A DNA stretch of 24,583 bases from a virus: positions 1 through 24,583 of the IMG/VR virus record IMGVR_UViG_3300037119_004250; one strand, given 5' to 3'. Shown here in pieces: positions 1-6,846 of this stretch. Each line of letters begins with the position of its first letter. The stretch's first letter is position 1. The notes beneath the pieces were generated by a model, which ran no database searches, was not told where the DNA came from, and saw only the letters and a program-made list of their open reading frames with translations. Made by a program: the position numbers and the translations under genes.

Positions 1-2
1 GT

Positions 3-41
3 GTAGGCGCATTTGCGGGGTTCCTCGTTGGCGTTGATTGA
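3..41 (+). CDS. C-terminal end of a truncated gene, probably membrane protein
   Basis: One frame is open from the left edge of the window to a TGA at 39-41. It encodes a glycine-rich hydrophobic tail (VGAFAGFLVGVD). This looks like the last transmembrane helix of a small membrane protein such as a holin-like or other phage membrane protein, but 12 residues cannot identify it. It lies 76 bases before the next rightward gene, which also encodes a small membrane protein. The call rests only on an open frame and hydrophobic composition, so it is tentative. Confidence 0.3.
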   Translation, partial: VGAFAGFLVGVD

Positions 42-117
42 CCATACCCCATTGCGCGGAACAGGCAATAGCCCAACCATTATTATTCATGCGACCTTCG
101 GATGAGGAAAGGCGGGC

Positions 118-312
118 ATGTCCTTCTGGCGCGATCACTCGCTGACCATCGTCATGGCGGCCCTAGGCCTTGCGCTGACGGCGATTGCCTTCGCCTTTGA
201 GGAGGGCAAGCTCTTCGACCTCATCCTCGGGCTGGGTCAGGGGACGCTGACCACGGCGGCCCTGTTTTTCCTGTCGCAGTATTTTCGTGAGAAGGCGAAG
301 CCCGAGGATTGA
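118..312 (+). CDS. small two-helix membrane protein, function unknown
   Basis: This 64-residue protein has a short charged N-terminus (SFWRDHS), a hydrophobic helix at about residues 9-27, a short acidic turn (EEGK), a second hydrophobic helix at about 33-54 and a charged tail (REKAKPED). Such small inner-membrane proteins are common in phage and proteobacterial genomes. The N-terminal FWRDHSL resembles the start of DUF6766-type membrane proteins, but that comparison is from memory and weak. A purine-rich ribosome site, GAGGAAAGG, lies at 104-112, just upstream of the ATG, which supports this start. A role near the lysis genes is possible because of size and topology, but nothing in the sequence shows it. 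Confidence 0.6.
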   Translation: MSFWRDHSLTIVMAALGLALTAIAFAFEEGKLFDLILGLGQGTLTTAALFFLSQYFREKAKPED

Positions 313-320
313 AGAAGAAA

Positions 321-347
321 GGGCGGGCCTGTCGCGTTGGCCCGCCC
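321..347 (-). terminator. intrinsic terminator for the leftward operon
   Basis: A perfect 9-base-pair stem (GGGCGGGCC at 321-329 with GGCCCGCCC at 339-347) encloses a 9-base loop. Read leftward, the hairpin is followed by TTTCTTCTTC, a pyrimidine tract rich in T. It lies just past the end of the leftward gene ending at 385 and just after the rightward gene ending at 312, so it may stop transcription in both directions. On the plus strand the tail is C-rich, so leftward termination is the better supported direction. Confidence 0.65.
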
Positions 348-356
348 CCCTCCCCG

Positions 357-385
357 GCGCCCGCCGATGCGGCGGTAGCGGGCGC
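357..385 (-). terminator. second hairpin abutting the leftward stop codon
   Basis: An 8-base-pair perfect inverted repeat, GCGCCCGC (357-364) with GCGGGCGC (378-385), reaches the last base of the leftward gene's TAG stop (385-387). For leftward transcripts it comes directly before the terminator at 321-347, so the two may act as a tandem terminator or protect the 3' end. It lacks its own T-tract. Confidence 0.4.
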
Positions 386-1017
386 TAAGACTTGACCTCA
401 TCGAGGAAGGTGGCGCGCTCGGCAGGCGTCGCGTTATTCCATGCCCGGCGCAGCATTTTCAGCGCGCTTGTCGATTTGACGATGCCGGCGGCGATGGCAG
501 CGGCGCGCATTGATCGGAACTCCCCACGCTCGACGGCGGCAGCGATGTCGGGCCGATCGCGCTTGATCCGGGCAGCAAGGTAGGCGGAGGAGTTGCCGCC
601 ACTAGCTTTGACATGGTCAAACCTTGTGCGCCCTCTCCCGAGCGCACCATTCTCTGCCAGGGCCGGCGTCGCCCTCATTTTCGCCGCGAGCCGAGTGGCA
701 ACCGCGCTCGGCTCGTCGTGTTTGAGCAGAGCGACGATTTCGGTCATGTCGCGTTCGGTCAGATCGTAATCGATGAGCACCTTGTTGCGCAAAAAGTCGT
801 CGCGGTCCTTGAACGTGAACCCGCCGACGTTCTTCTCCCAGAGCCGCAGCGCGTCCGTTTCCTCGATCATCTGCTTGAGGGCCTGGCAGTTCTCGCGGAA
901 CTCTCGGAAGGCAATCCGCTGCCAGCGAGAAATGACGTGAAAGAGAGCATTGCCCTCCTTCACCCCGATCGCCGACGGCAATTCGCCTGAGTCGATGGTT
1001 ACGCTTGCGCGAGCCAT
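385..1017 (-). CDS. conserved phage/plasmid-type protein of unknown function
   Basis: This 210-residue soluble protein has no signal peptide or membrane segment. The first 100 residues are mostly charged helices. The last 70 residues hold the pattern SSAYLAARIKRDRPDI, then RSMRAAAIAAGIVK and LRRAWNNATPAERATFL. I recognise this pattern as a tail found in many phage and plasmid proteins of unknown function; it may be a small DNA-binding or regulatory helical domain. A good ribosome site (GAGGGAG, leftward, at 1031-1025) lies 7 bases before the ATG, inside the 3' end of the helicase gene, and the two genes overlap by 19 bases. It is therefore very likely the last gene of the HNH-helicase operon. 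No catalytic motif is visible. Confidence 0.75.
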   Translation of the reverse strand: MARASVTIDSGELPSAIGVKEGNALFHVISRWQRIAFREFRENCQALKQMIEETDALRLWEKNVGGFTFKDRDDFLRNKVLIDYDLTERDMTEIVALLKHDEPSAVATRLAAKMRATPALAENGALGRGRTRFDHVKASGGNSSAYLAARIKRDRPDIAAAVERGEFRSMRAAAIAAGIVKSTSALKMLRRAWNNATPAERATFLDEVKS

Positions 1018-2882
1018 GACGGCACTCCCTCGCGAAGCATTTCGTTGTGCAGGCGAGCTGTCCAGCGGTGATGCTCGGTCAAAGCCGCTGCGTCGCAGTC
1101 GTCGAGGCGGCGTCCGAGATGGCGTGCGCGCTGGCGGTTGATCAGTGTTTTGATCCGCCCGCGCAACTCGCGATCATCCGACCCCATCAACCGCATGGCG
1201 AGTCCGGTCGCGTTCGACGTGATGATGTTGATTTGCATCCGGATCGATTCCTCGGTCTGACGCAGGATGATTGGCTCAAGGTTTTTGCGGTTGACCTCGC
1301 GCCACAGTTTAAGTCCTGCCTCGACCAGATCGGCGTGGTTGGGGCTTTCCTTCTCGCGGTCGGCTTCTGTCCAGCGTCCGGTATGGACAGGTCCTCCTGG
1401 CGCCGACAACGCGTTGATCATGATCCTGACGTTGGGATCGCCGGAATCGATCTCTTCCAACTCCATGAAGTTGACGATGACCGGATCTTCGTCGATGTCC
1501 CCGCCGCCGGGCCCGGTCGGTGGATCGTAGGGGCCCTCGCCGTTGTCGTCCTCGGAGCGCGGCGGCAACATATCCATTGCGTCATGCATGCGCGATCCAG
1601 TGTAGGTTTTATAGTCCGACGAGCCGTCGAAGTTGATATTGCCGGCGATCGGCTCGTGACTGACGGGCGAATTGAGGAAGCGCGCGGCGCGACCGTTCTC
1701 CTGATTGTTCTGATTGTTCATGCGCGCCGCGTTGAGATGGATGACTTCGGTGATCCACGGCGAGTCCATGCCTTCGCCGGCAATGCCGACGTGGACGAGC
1801 ACGTCAAGGGTTGGATGGGGGCGGGGTGCAAACTTTGGCTTGAGCGGACAGAACCGTTGCAGGATCGCGATATTTTCTTCCGCCCTGCGTCCGTGCGGGC
1901 CGGTGCCGACCCAGTCGACGCGCAAATGCGGGAACTCCAACTCGACCTGTGCGCAAACCGAGCGGGCGTGCGACACCGACAGGGCGCCGATCACCGCCTG
2001 CAAGGGGAAGCCGTGCTTCAAGCGTTCCCTCTCCATTCGCTGCAACGGCGTTTGCAGCAACGGGGAAATGTAGTCGGCCCGCCAGCGCATATGGTTTTCG
2101 ATCTCGATCCGCTCGATGTTCGCGGGATTGTCGCCGCCGGCCATCTCGATGATCTGGCGCGTGGTTTTGAGCTGCGGCTCGCCGTCGATGTCGACCTCGA
2201 TCAGATACTCGTAACAGTGGCCGCGGAGCGGTTTCACGGCGTCTTCCTTGACGGCCTCGTCATAGGTGACGATCACCTCCGGCTCGCCGAAAAAGCTGTC
2301 CTCGTCGGGCCGATAGGGCGTCGCCGACATGGCGAGCAGAAACTCCGGCTCGCGCTGGGCCATCAAGGTGCCGATGGTGCGGCCCCACGCTTTGGCGTCG
2401 CCGTAATGGTGATATTCATCGACGCAAATCATCCAGCGTCCCTGCGGGTCGCGCTGGAGTTCGGACATCGTGCCGAACCCTCCCGCGTGGGAGAGTGTTT
2501 GGATCGTCGTGACGAAAAACAGCACCTTGTCGCGGTAGCGTTTTGCGTCGGCAAGGACGCGCGCTGCGGAGAGATAACGGAAGTCGATGATGTGTGCGTT
2601 TTCGAGGCGCACTTTGGCGAAGTCGGCGCCCAATCCGGCGATGAATTGATCGTGCTGGTTTTCGGTCGGGACGATGACCATGACGCGATTGACTTGCGTA
2701 TCTTGCGCGTGGTGCAGGATCGAGGCTGTTCCAGCGGCGACGTAGCTCTTGCCGTAGCCGGTCGGGAGTTTACAATTCAGCCGTTTTCGGTTGTCCTCGC
2801 AGACCTTCTCGAAGGTCTCTTGCTGGCCTCGTCGCGGGTTTTGACTGAATGACAGTCCGGGCAGAGGAGTTGCATATTCCAT
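999..2882 (-). CDS. superfamily 2 DEAD/DEAH-type helicase
   Basis: The 627-residue protein has the SF2 helicase motifs in order: a Q-motif-like RRGQQ at 17-21, Walker A LPTGYGKS at 39-46, motif II DEYHH at 155-159, motif III SATPYRP at 186-192, and in the second RecA-like domain GIAGEGMDSP (367-376) followed by motif VI QENGRAAR at 394-401. It should use ATP to translocate on or unwind nucleic acid. Its likely roles are phage replication, recombination or defence against host restriction. The C-terminal 200 residues show no domain I recognise. The ATG at 2882 lies inside the HNH gene. A ribosome site (GGAGAG, leftward, 2896-2891) stands 8 bases before it, and the Q-motif region requires a start this far upstream. 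The 106-base overlap with the HNH gene therefore looks real. Confidence 0.9.
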   Translation of the reverse strand: MEYATPLPGLSFSQNPRRGQQETFEKVCEDNRKRLNCKLPTGYGKSYVAAGTASILHHAQDTQVNRVMVIVPTENQHDQFIAGLGADFAKVRLENAHIIDFRYLSAARVLADAKRYRDKVLFFVTTIQTLSHAGGFGTMSELQRDPQGRWMICVDEYHHYGDAKAWGRTIGTLMAQREPEFLLAMSATPYRPDEDSFFGEPEVIVTYDEAVKEDAVKPLRGHCYEYLIEVDIDGEPQLKTTRQIIEMAGGDNPANIERIEIENHMRWRADYISPLLQTPLQRMERERLKHGFPLQAVIGALSVSHARSVCAQVELEFPHLRVDWVGTGPHGRRAEENIAILQRFCPLKPKFAPRPHPTLDVLVHVGIAGEGMDSPWITEVIHLNAARMNNQNNQENGRAARFLNSPVSHEPIAGNINFDGSSDYKTYTGSRMHDAMDMLPPRSEDDNGEGPYDPPTGPGGGDIDEDPVIVNFMELEEIDSGDPNVRIMINALSAPGGPVHTGRWTEADREKESPNHADLVEAGLKLWREVNRKNLEPIILRQTEESIRMQINIITSNATGLAMRLMGSDDRELRGRIKTLINRQRARHLGRRLDDCDAAALTEHHRWTARLHNEMLREGVPSWLAQA

Positions 2883-3031
2883 ATTGTGGTCTCTCCGTTC
2901 TTACACCAGGGGATCACATGGTCGGCCTCGGGTTCGGGTCCGAGGTCGACCGCACATTCTGCGCAAGCACCGTCCTGGCAGATCCAGAGTGCGATGCGCT
3001 GCAAGGGGGTAGCTAAGCGCCTACTTACCAT
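2777..3031 (-). CDS. small HNH endonuclease
   Basis: The protein has 84 residues. A CAEC pair at about 23-26, EADHVIPW at about 34-41, an Asn in WNMQLLC and CPDCH..K form a complete HNH fold with its four-cysteine zinc site and catalytic His. HNH proteins of this size nick or cut DNA with a divalent metal. In phages they act in packaging, recombination or as free homing-type nucleases. The gene opens the leftward HNH-helicase operon and shares its last 106 bases with the helicase in another frame. No ribosome site is evident before the ATG at 3031, so a leaderless or short-leader transcript from the 3032-3103 region is possible. Packaging is unlikely because the terminase lies about 9 kb away. 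Confidence 0.85.
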   Translation of the reverse strand: MVSRRLATPLQRIALWICQDGACAECAVDLGPEPEADHVIPWCKNGETTIWNMQLLCPDCHSVKTRDEASKRPSRRSARTTENG

Positions 3032-3047
3032 GCTGGACGGTAAACAG

Positions 3048-3085
3048 ATTGTCGGCGAGCCGTAAAGGGTGTTTTGCCCGACAAT
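3048..3085. promoter_or_regulatory. operator-like inverted repeat between divergent genes
   Basis: ATTGTCGG (3048-3055) and CCGACAAT (3078-3085) are perfect inverted copies. Their centres are 30 bases apart, about three helical turns. They lie between the divergent HNH gene (ATG at 3031, leftward) and the HTH gene (ATG at 3104, rightward). A TATGCT element at 3086-3091 could be a rightward -10 box, but no good -35 is seen. Binding by the adjacent HTH protein is an inference. Confidence 0.4.
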
Positions 3086-3103
3086 TATGCTAATGGTTGG
3101 GGC

Positions 3104-3343
3104 ATGAAACCAAAAAACCCCTTACGCCGCTGGTTCGATCAAGACCCTAAGCCGATGGTGCAAGCCGAGTTTTGCCGCCGCTCCGGAATATCCCAGGCGG
3201 CTCTCTCCACGCTCCTGCGCGAGCGTCCGCCGTGGCCGTCGCGTCAGCGCTTGCGCATCATCGTCAAGCTCACGAAGGGCGCCGTTACGGCGGACGCCTG
3301 GCTCGCCCTCGACGATCCGCCGGTGCGGGTGCGCAAGCATTAG
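3104..3343 (+). CDS. small HTH DNA-binding protein (Cro-like regulator)
   Basis: The protein is about 79 residues from the ATG at 3104. A TTG at 3074 would add ten residues but sits inside the inverted repeat. The segment VQAEFCRRSGISQAALSTLLRER fits a helix-turn-helix: one helix at AEFCRRSG, a turn, and a recognition helix at SQAALSTLL. The following helices and TADAWL resemble Cro/YdaS-type regulators. It probably binds the inverted repeat just upstream and controls its own gene and the leftward HNH-helicase operon. It is the only rightward gene between two leftward operons, and its stop overlaps the end of the next leftward gene by 4 bases. It may be an early-gene switch protein. Identity as a regulator is likely; which promoter it controls is inferred. 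Confidence 0.65.
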   Translation: MKPKNPLRRWFDQDPKPMVQAEFCRRSGISQAALSTLLRERPPWPSRQRLRIIVKLTKGAVTADAWLALDDPPVRVRKH

Positions 3344-3933
3344 AGGTCTTTCTTCTTGCGGGGAGCATCCAGCGCGCGCCGCTTTTCCTTTCTGTGGGTG
3401 CTCATGCCGCGCAATTTCGTGCGCAACGTCGCCAGGCGGTTGTGGCGTTTTTTGGCTTCCGGGGAATCGGGGTATTTCTCGCGGACCTGATCGAAGCGAC
3501 GCCCCAAAAGCTCGCCGGCCTCCGTTTCGATGGCCTGGAAGGTCATTTCGTCAAGCCGCTGCTGGGCGCATAGGCGCCAAACGATGCCCCACGCATCCTG
3601 ACCGGCGGCGACGACCGCCTTGCGCAGTCCGCCGGACTCTTCCTGCAAGGCTTGGCGCAATTGGTTGACTTGGTAGCGGTGCTCGTCGAGGCGTTTGAAT
3701 TCCTCATAAGGCAGCGTGTTCTGGAGCTGCTTGATGGTCCAACTGTATTCCTCGGCAAGTTGCGCGAGCATGTCCTGCATGTGCCCGTATTGCTCCTTTA
3801 GGGAGTTGTAATATTCCTCCGGTTCCTTCGCCCAAGCCGGGATGGCGTCGATGCGCCCGGTTGCAGATTCCTTGGTGGCATGACTGGCGACGCGCTCAAG
3901 GTAGTTGCCGGCCTCGCTGGTCTTTTTGTACAT
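3340..3933 (-). CDS. helical/coiled-coil phage protein, function unknown
   Basis: This protein of about 197 residues is rich in Glu, Gln, Lys and Arg. Long helical stretches in the middle, from about residue 45 to 100, suit a coiled coil. The C-terminus is strongly basic (RKEKRRALDAPRKKKDL), which suggests nucleic-acid contact. No enzyme motif is seen. The ATG at 3933 is preferred over the GTG at 3936 because GGGGAG stands 6 bases before it. That ribosome site directly follows the TAA of the RecT gene, so the two are coupled. As the last gene of the recombination operon it may assist RecT/exonuclease work, but that is context only. Confidence 0.65.
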   Translation of the reverse strand: MYKKTSEAGNYLERVASHATKESATGRIDAIPAWAKEPEEYYNSLKEQYGHMQDMLAQLAEEYSWTIKQLQNTLPYEEFKRLDEHRYQVNQLRQALQEESGGLRKAVVAAGQDAWGIVWRLCAQQRLDEMTFQAIETEAGELLGRRFDQVREKYPDSPEAKKRHNRLATLRTKLRGMSTHRKEKRRALDAPRKKKDL

Positions 3934-3945
3934 CACGCGCTCCCC

Positions 3946-5157
3946 TTACGCATCCTCGCGACCGTTCTCGGCCTCGTCGGCCTCTTCCTTGGCTTCCAGC
4001 CAACCGGCTTTCCAGTTCTCGAATCTTTGCACGTCGGCGCGAATTTCGGCGTTGAGGCACCGTTTGAGGCCGGCGGCAAAATCATCGGCGCCGCGCTGGT
4101 AGTCTTTCGAGCGGCGATCGACCCCTTGCGGCTCGGTGGGCTCGTCGAGCTCGACGTCCGTAGGTTCTTGTCCCACATCCGCCGATTCGGCCGTCTCTTG
4201 TTCGCCTTCCGTTTCCGATTCGTTGCCGTCGTCCTGCAAGTCGGTCGCAGGCTCGGGCTCGTCAACTGATCCGGCGAACGCGCTGCTCGTGGCGGAAGCC
4301 TCCTTGCGGGGCCGCCCGGGTCCGCGCTTGGGGGCCGGCGGCTCGTCCGACTGGGCGGCGATGGCGCGCAGGGCGTCGGCTTTGGTCTGGCGGAGTTTTG
4401 CGGGCGTGATGTCCTCCTCGGCAACCTCGGTGAAGTCGGCGCCATCATCCTCCCGCATAAGCTCGACCACGTCGGCGGACATCGGCACGCGCTTGAGAAG
4501 GCGGGACAGGACGGTCTTTTTGCACATTTCGCCCTCGTAGTCGGCCCAAGGGGTGCTCTTGATGGCGCCTTTTTTGAAGGCTCTGTACCCGTCACTTCGG
4601 TCGCGGATTTTGTAGATCTCGCGAATGCTCATGGTTTCGAAATCTTCCGTGCCGTCCTTGTAGAGGATGTATGCAAAGAACCCGACCGGGGCGGTGTCGT
4701 CGTTGAACGGGTCGGGTTCGTAGACAAGGGTTTGCAACGTGACTTTGAAGCGCCCTTCGGCGAGCATCTTTTCGGTCACCGGATAGGCGACCAGGCGGGC
4801 AACCTCCCCAGATTGGCGGGCAAGCTTCATCTTTCCCCTAAACCCCAACTGCGCCTGCGGCTCGTCGTGGCCTTGCTTGTTCTTGCGCAGAATGAGCCAA
4901 GCCTCTCCCATCGAGGGATCAAGGCTCAAGCCGTAGTTGGCGACCCGGCTGACTTCCCTGAAAACGATGCGCGGCTCGCACCGTAAAAGTTTCGGCTGCA
5001 TCATCACGGCGATTTGGAGAGAGTTTTTGAACCGCTCCGGACTGACACCAGCCGGCAAGCGGAGCAAGACGGACGAGTTTTCCGGCAAGATTTCGTCAAC
5101 AAAAACTTCCACTTGCGTTTTTGGGCGGGGGGCGACGTTCACGGGATATGCCTCCAT
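3946..5157 (-). CDS. recT: RecT-family single-strand annealing protein
   Basis: The 403-residue protein carries the RecT signature: ANYGLSLDPSMGEAWLI at about 73-89, QLGFRGKMKLARQSGEV at 103-119, and PWADYEGEMCKKT at 203-215 followed by VLSRLLKRVPMS. RecT proteins coat single-stranded DNA and pair it with homologous strands without ATP. They work with a 5'-3' exonuclease, here the YqaJ-type protein encoded upstream in the same operon. E. coli RecT is about 270 residues. The extra 120 residues here form an acidic, low-complexity tail with an AT-hook-like GPGRPRK at 279-285. The ATG at 5157 has a weak ribosome site. A GTG at 5142 has GGAGG 8 bases before it and is a serious alternative start. 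The function call is firm. Confidence 0.92.
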   Translation of the reverse strand: MEAYPVNVAPRPKTQVEVFVDEILPENSSVLLRLPAGVSPERFKNSLQIAVMMQPKLLRCEPRIVFREVSRVANYGLSLDPSMGEAWLILRKNKQGHDEPQAQLGFRGKMKLARQSGEVARLVAYPVTEKMLAEGRFKVTLQTLVYEPDPFNDDTAPVGFFAYILYKDGTEDFETMSIREIYKIRDRSDGYRAFKKGAIKSTPWADYEGEMCKKTVLSRLLKRVPMSADVVELMREDDGADFTEVAEEDITPAKLRQTKADALRAIAAQSDEPPAPKRGPGRPRKEASATSSAFAGSVDEPEPATDLQDDGNESETEGEQETAESADVGQEPTDVELDEPTEPQGVDRRSKDYQRGADDFAAGLKRCLNAEIRADVQRFENWKAGWLEAKEEADEAENGREDA

Positions 5158-5186
5158 CTCTTGCGGTTGCGGATATTGTCGGGCGG

Positions 5187-5432
5187 CTAGTCGGGACGCA
5201 GGGCGCCGGCGGCGATGGGGTAGAGCATCAACACGGTGCCGACGTGCAGCTCGAAAATCCTTGCGCGCATGGACTCGTCGTGGCCGGCAATCAGGAGCGC
5301 CGTGAGTTCGGCAAGCGCCCGGCCGATGATGATCGGCTCTTTGCCGGCGAGCATTGGCTTGATGGCGTCAACGAGCGCGTCAGCCTCGCGCTGCATCGCC
5401 TCAAAGTCGATTTTCTTTTTCCGTTTAGTCAT
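5187..5432 (-). CDS. small protein of the recombination operon, unknown
   Basis: This protein has 81 residues. The N-terminus is very basic (MTKRKKK), followed by alternating charged and hydrophobic helices (EADALVDAIKPML, GRALAELTALLIAGHD). The segment RALAELTALLIAGHDESMRARI reads like a helical bundle, possibly a small partner protein. It overlaps the upstream small gene by 8 bases and ends 29 bases before RecT. I do not recognise a family. Reality is supported by tight operon spacing and coding character on this strand. Confidence 0.6.
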   Translation of the reverse strand: MTKRKKKIDFEAMQREADALVDAIKPMLAGKEPIIIGRALAELTALLIAGHDESMRARIFELHVGTVLMLYPIAAGALRPD

Positions 5433-5670
5433 CGAATTCGCCTTCCATGACGCGTCGGCGCAATGCGAGGACTGCGTTCTGCGCGTCGAAGTCGCCCTTG
5501 CCCTTCTCCATCTCGGCGCGCGTCCACAGCGTCTCGCAGAGCGTTACTTTTGGCGCGGCGAGCGGCGAATCGACGTCGCTGTAAAGCCCGTCCAGCGCGT
5601 CCTGCGCGGCCTCGGCCATGTCGAGCTTTTGCAGCTCGGCGGACAGCTTGCGTCTGATGTCGTCGCTCAT
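5425..5670 (-). CDS. small acidic protein of the recombination operon, unknown
   Basis: This 81-residue, mostly helical protein has many acidic residues. The first half is MSDDIRRKLSAELQKLDMAE and the second half ends in LALRRRVMEGEFDD. No motif is recognised. Its start overlaps the end of the exonuclease gene by 4 bases and its end overlaps the next small gene by 8 bases, so it is translated as part of the operon. It could be a regulator or inhibitor of a nuclease, but the sequence does not show this. Confidence 0.6.
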   Translation of the reverse strand: MSDDIRRKLSAELQKLDMAEAAQDALDGLYSDVDSPLAAPKVTLCETLWTRAEMEKGKGDFDAQNAVLALRRRVMEGEFDD

Positions 5671-6599
5671 GATCGATCCTTGACGCGCAGTTGGCGGTAG
5701 GACGTGGCGCGAACGACATGCTCGGCGCGATTGACGACTTTCGCGGTCACGAAAAAATCGCCGGCGGTGGCGGCGGTGGCGTCGCCGAGTTTGTCGCGGA
5801 TTTCGGCCTCGGCGCGGGCCTTGCGCTTCGACTCCATGGAAATAATTGCGCCGGCGGCGAGGTAGTCCGCGATCGCGGCCCGGAAGGAATTGTCGCCGTT
5901 GAGGTCAACGGGCTCGACCCTGTCGGAAACCCTTTTGTTCAACGACGCGATCAGGCCGAGATCGCGGTTGTAGTCGGCGGGCGGGCGCTCGCCCATTTCG
6001 ACGAGGCGCCAGAACTCCTTGTTGGACGCAATCAGCTTTCCCGTCAGGCCGTGGATGACCGGCATGTCGATGATGTGCAGGTCGACGCCTTGGCCGATGA
6101 CGAGGGCGACGATGGCGCCCCATTGGGCGCCGGTCATTTCCATTTCGACGGCGGTTTGAATGAGGACGTGCAAGGGGGCTTCCACGTCGCCGTCCTCGGA
6201 GAGCCAGTTGCGCTTGAAGGCGAGGGGGTCGACGTTTTTTACCTGCAAAATCCCTTCCCCGGGTCGATCGGGCGCTGTCGCGGTCGCGTCGGGCGTCGCG
6301 CAGATTTGGCTTTCGTCGTCGATGACAAGGAAGCCTCCCGGCATCGGGTTGGGTGTGATCGACCACGTTGGCCGCTCCTCGGCGAGCATGGCGAGGGCCG
6401 GCGCCTCAAGGAGCTTGCCGCGACGCATGGCGGGGTTTTCCGGCTCCGGGTCGATGCGGCCGGCTTTAAGCGCCCACAGGTGGGTGAGCGTCAGGTAGGG
6501 GTGGCAGTGAATAAGGGCGGCGGCCTCGCTGGCGCCGACGAATCCTTTTCGAATGTCGAGCCAATCGGCGCGGCTTTTTGGGGTGACGCGCTGCTTCAT
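5667..6599 (-). CDS. YqaJ-type viral exonuclease (lambda-Exo fold)
   Basis: The 310-residue protein matches the YqaJ recombinase-nuclease family. RKGFVGASEAA is at 18-28, RGKLLEAPALAML at 60-72, ATPD with the metal-binding Asp at 104, then LQVKNVDPLAFKRNW at 118-132 and a Gln/Glu helix QTAVEMEMTGAQW. The family digests one strand of double-stranded ends so that RecT can anneal the other; RecT is two small genes downstream. In most members the motif before the lysine is Glu-x-Lys. Here it reads Gln119-Val-Lys121 (codon CAG), so one expected metal ligand is changed. Glu115 nearby might compensate. The start has a 4-base overlap with the upstream gene, which supports the ATG at 6599. Family assignment is confident; activity is less so. 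Confidence 0.87.
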   Translation of the reverse strand: MKQRVTPKSRADWLDIRKGFVGASEAAALIHCHPYLTLTHLWALKAGRIDPEPENPAMRRGKLLEAPALAMLAEERPTWSITPNPMPGGFLVIDDESQICATPDATATAPDRPGEGILQVKNVDPLAFKRNWLSEDGDVEAPLHVLIQTAVEMEMTGAQWGAIVALVIGQGVDLHIIDMPVIHGLTGKLIASNKEFWRLVEMGERPPADYNRDLGLIASLNKRVSDRVEPVDLNGDNSFRAAIADYLAAGAIISMESKRKARAEAEIRDKLGDATAATAGDFFVTAKVVNRAEHVVRATSYRQLRVKDRS

Positions 6600-6817
6600 G
6601 CTGGTTTCCCTTGCCGCTCGCGTTTGGCGGCGCGCTGTTTTGTGACGTGGTGAAAATGGCGGGCGAGCTGGCGGGCGAGGCCGAGATAGGCAACGATGTC
6701 CTTGTCCTTATACTTGGCCCATTGCAGGGCCTCGATGCAGGCGACATCATCGTCGAGGCCTGAGTCGCCCATTGCGGCAAGCACGGTGGCCATTGTGCGC
6801 AAGTCGGGTTCTGCCAT
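6596..6817 (-). CDS. first gene of the recombination operon, unknown
   Basis: This protein has about 73 residues from the ATG at 6817. A GTG at 6829 also opens the frame, but GGGGAGA directly upstream of 6817 marks the ATG as the likely start. It is helical: an acidic N-terminal half (SGLDDDVACIEALQWAK) and a basic C-terminus (HHVTKQRAAKRERQG). It is the promoter-proximal gene of the leftward operon and overlaps the exonuclease start by 4 bases. No family is recognised. A nucleic-acid-binding or regulatory role would fit its position and charge. Confidence 0.6.
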   Translation of the reverse strand: MAEPDLRTMATVLAAMGDSGLDDDVACIEALQWAKYKDKDIVAYLGLARQLARHFHHVTKQRAAKRERQGKPA

Positions 6818-6846
6818 TATTCTCCCCACGAATCAGCAATCCGGTA

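Noticed and set aside
1047-2852. A 601-codon open frame on the plus strand opposite the helicase
   Set aside because: It mirrors the helicase codons in a G+C-rich genome, has no recognisable motif, and the opposite strand has all SF2 helicase motifs.
3933-4595. A 220-codon minus-strand frame within the RecT gene
   Set aside because: Proline/arginine/serine-rich out-of-frame reading of the RecT tail, without motifs or a ribosome site.
5175-5182. Third copy of ATTGTCGG, near the RecT start
   Set aside because: A single 8-base match is expected by chance in a window this long, and there is no inverted partner.
5691-6653. A 320-codon plus-strand frame opposite the exonuclease
   Set aside because: Glycine/valine/aspartate-rich shadow translation; the minus strand shows a complete YqaJ pattern.
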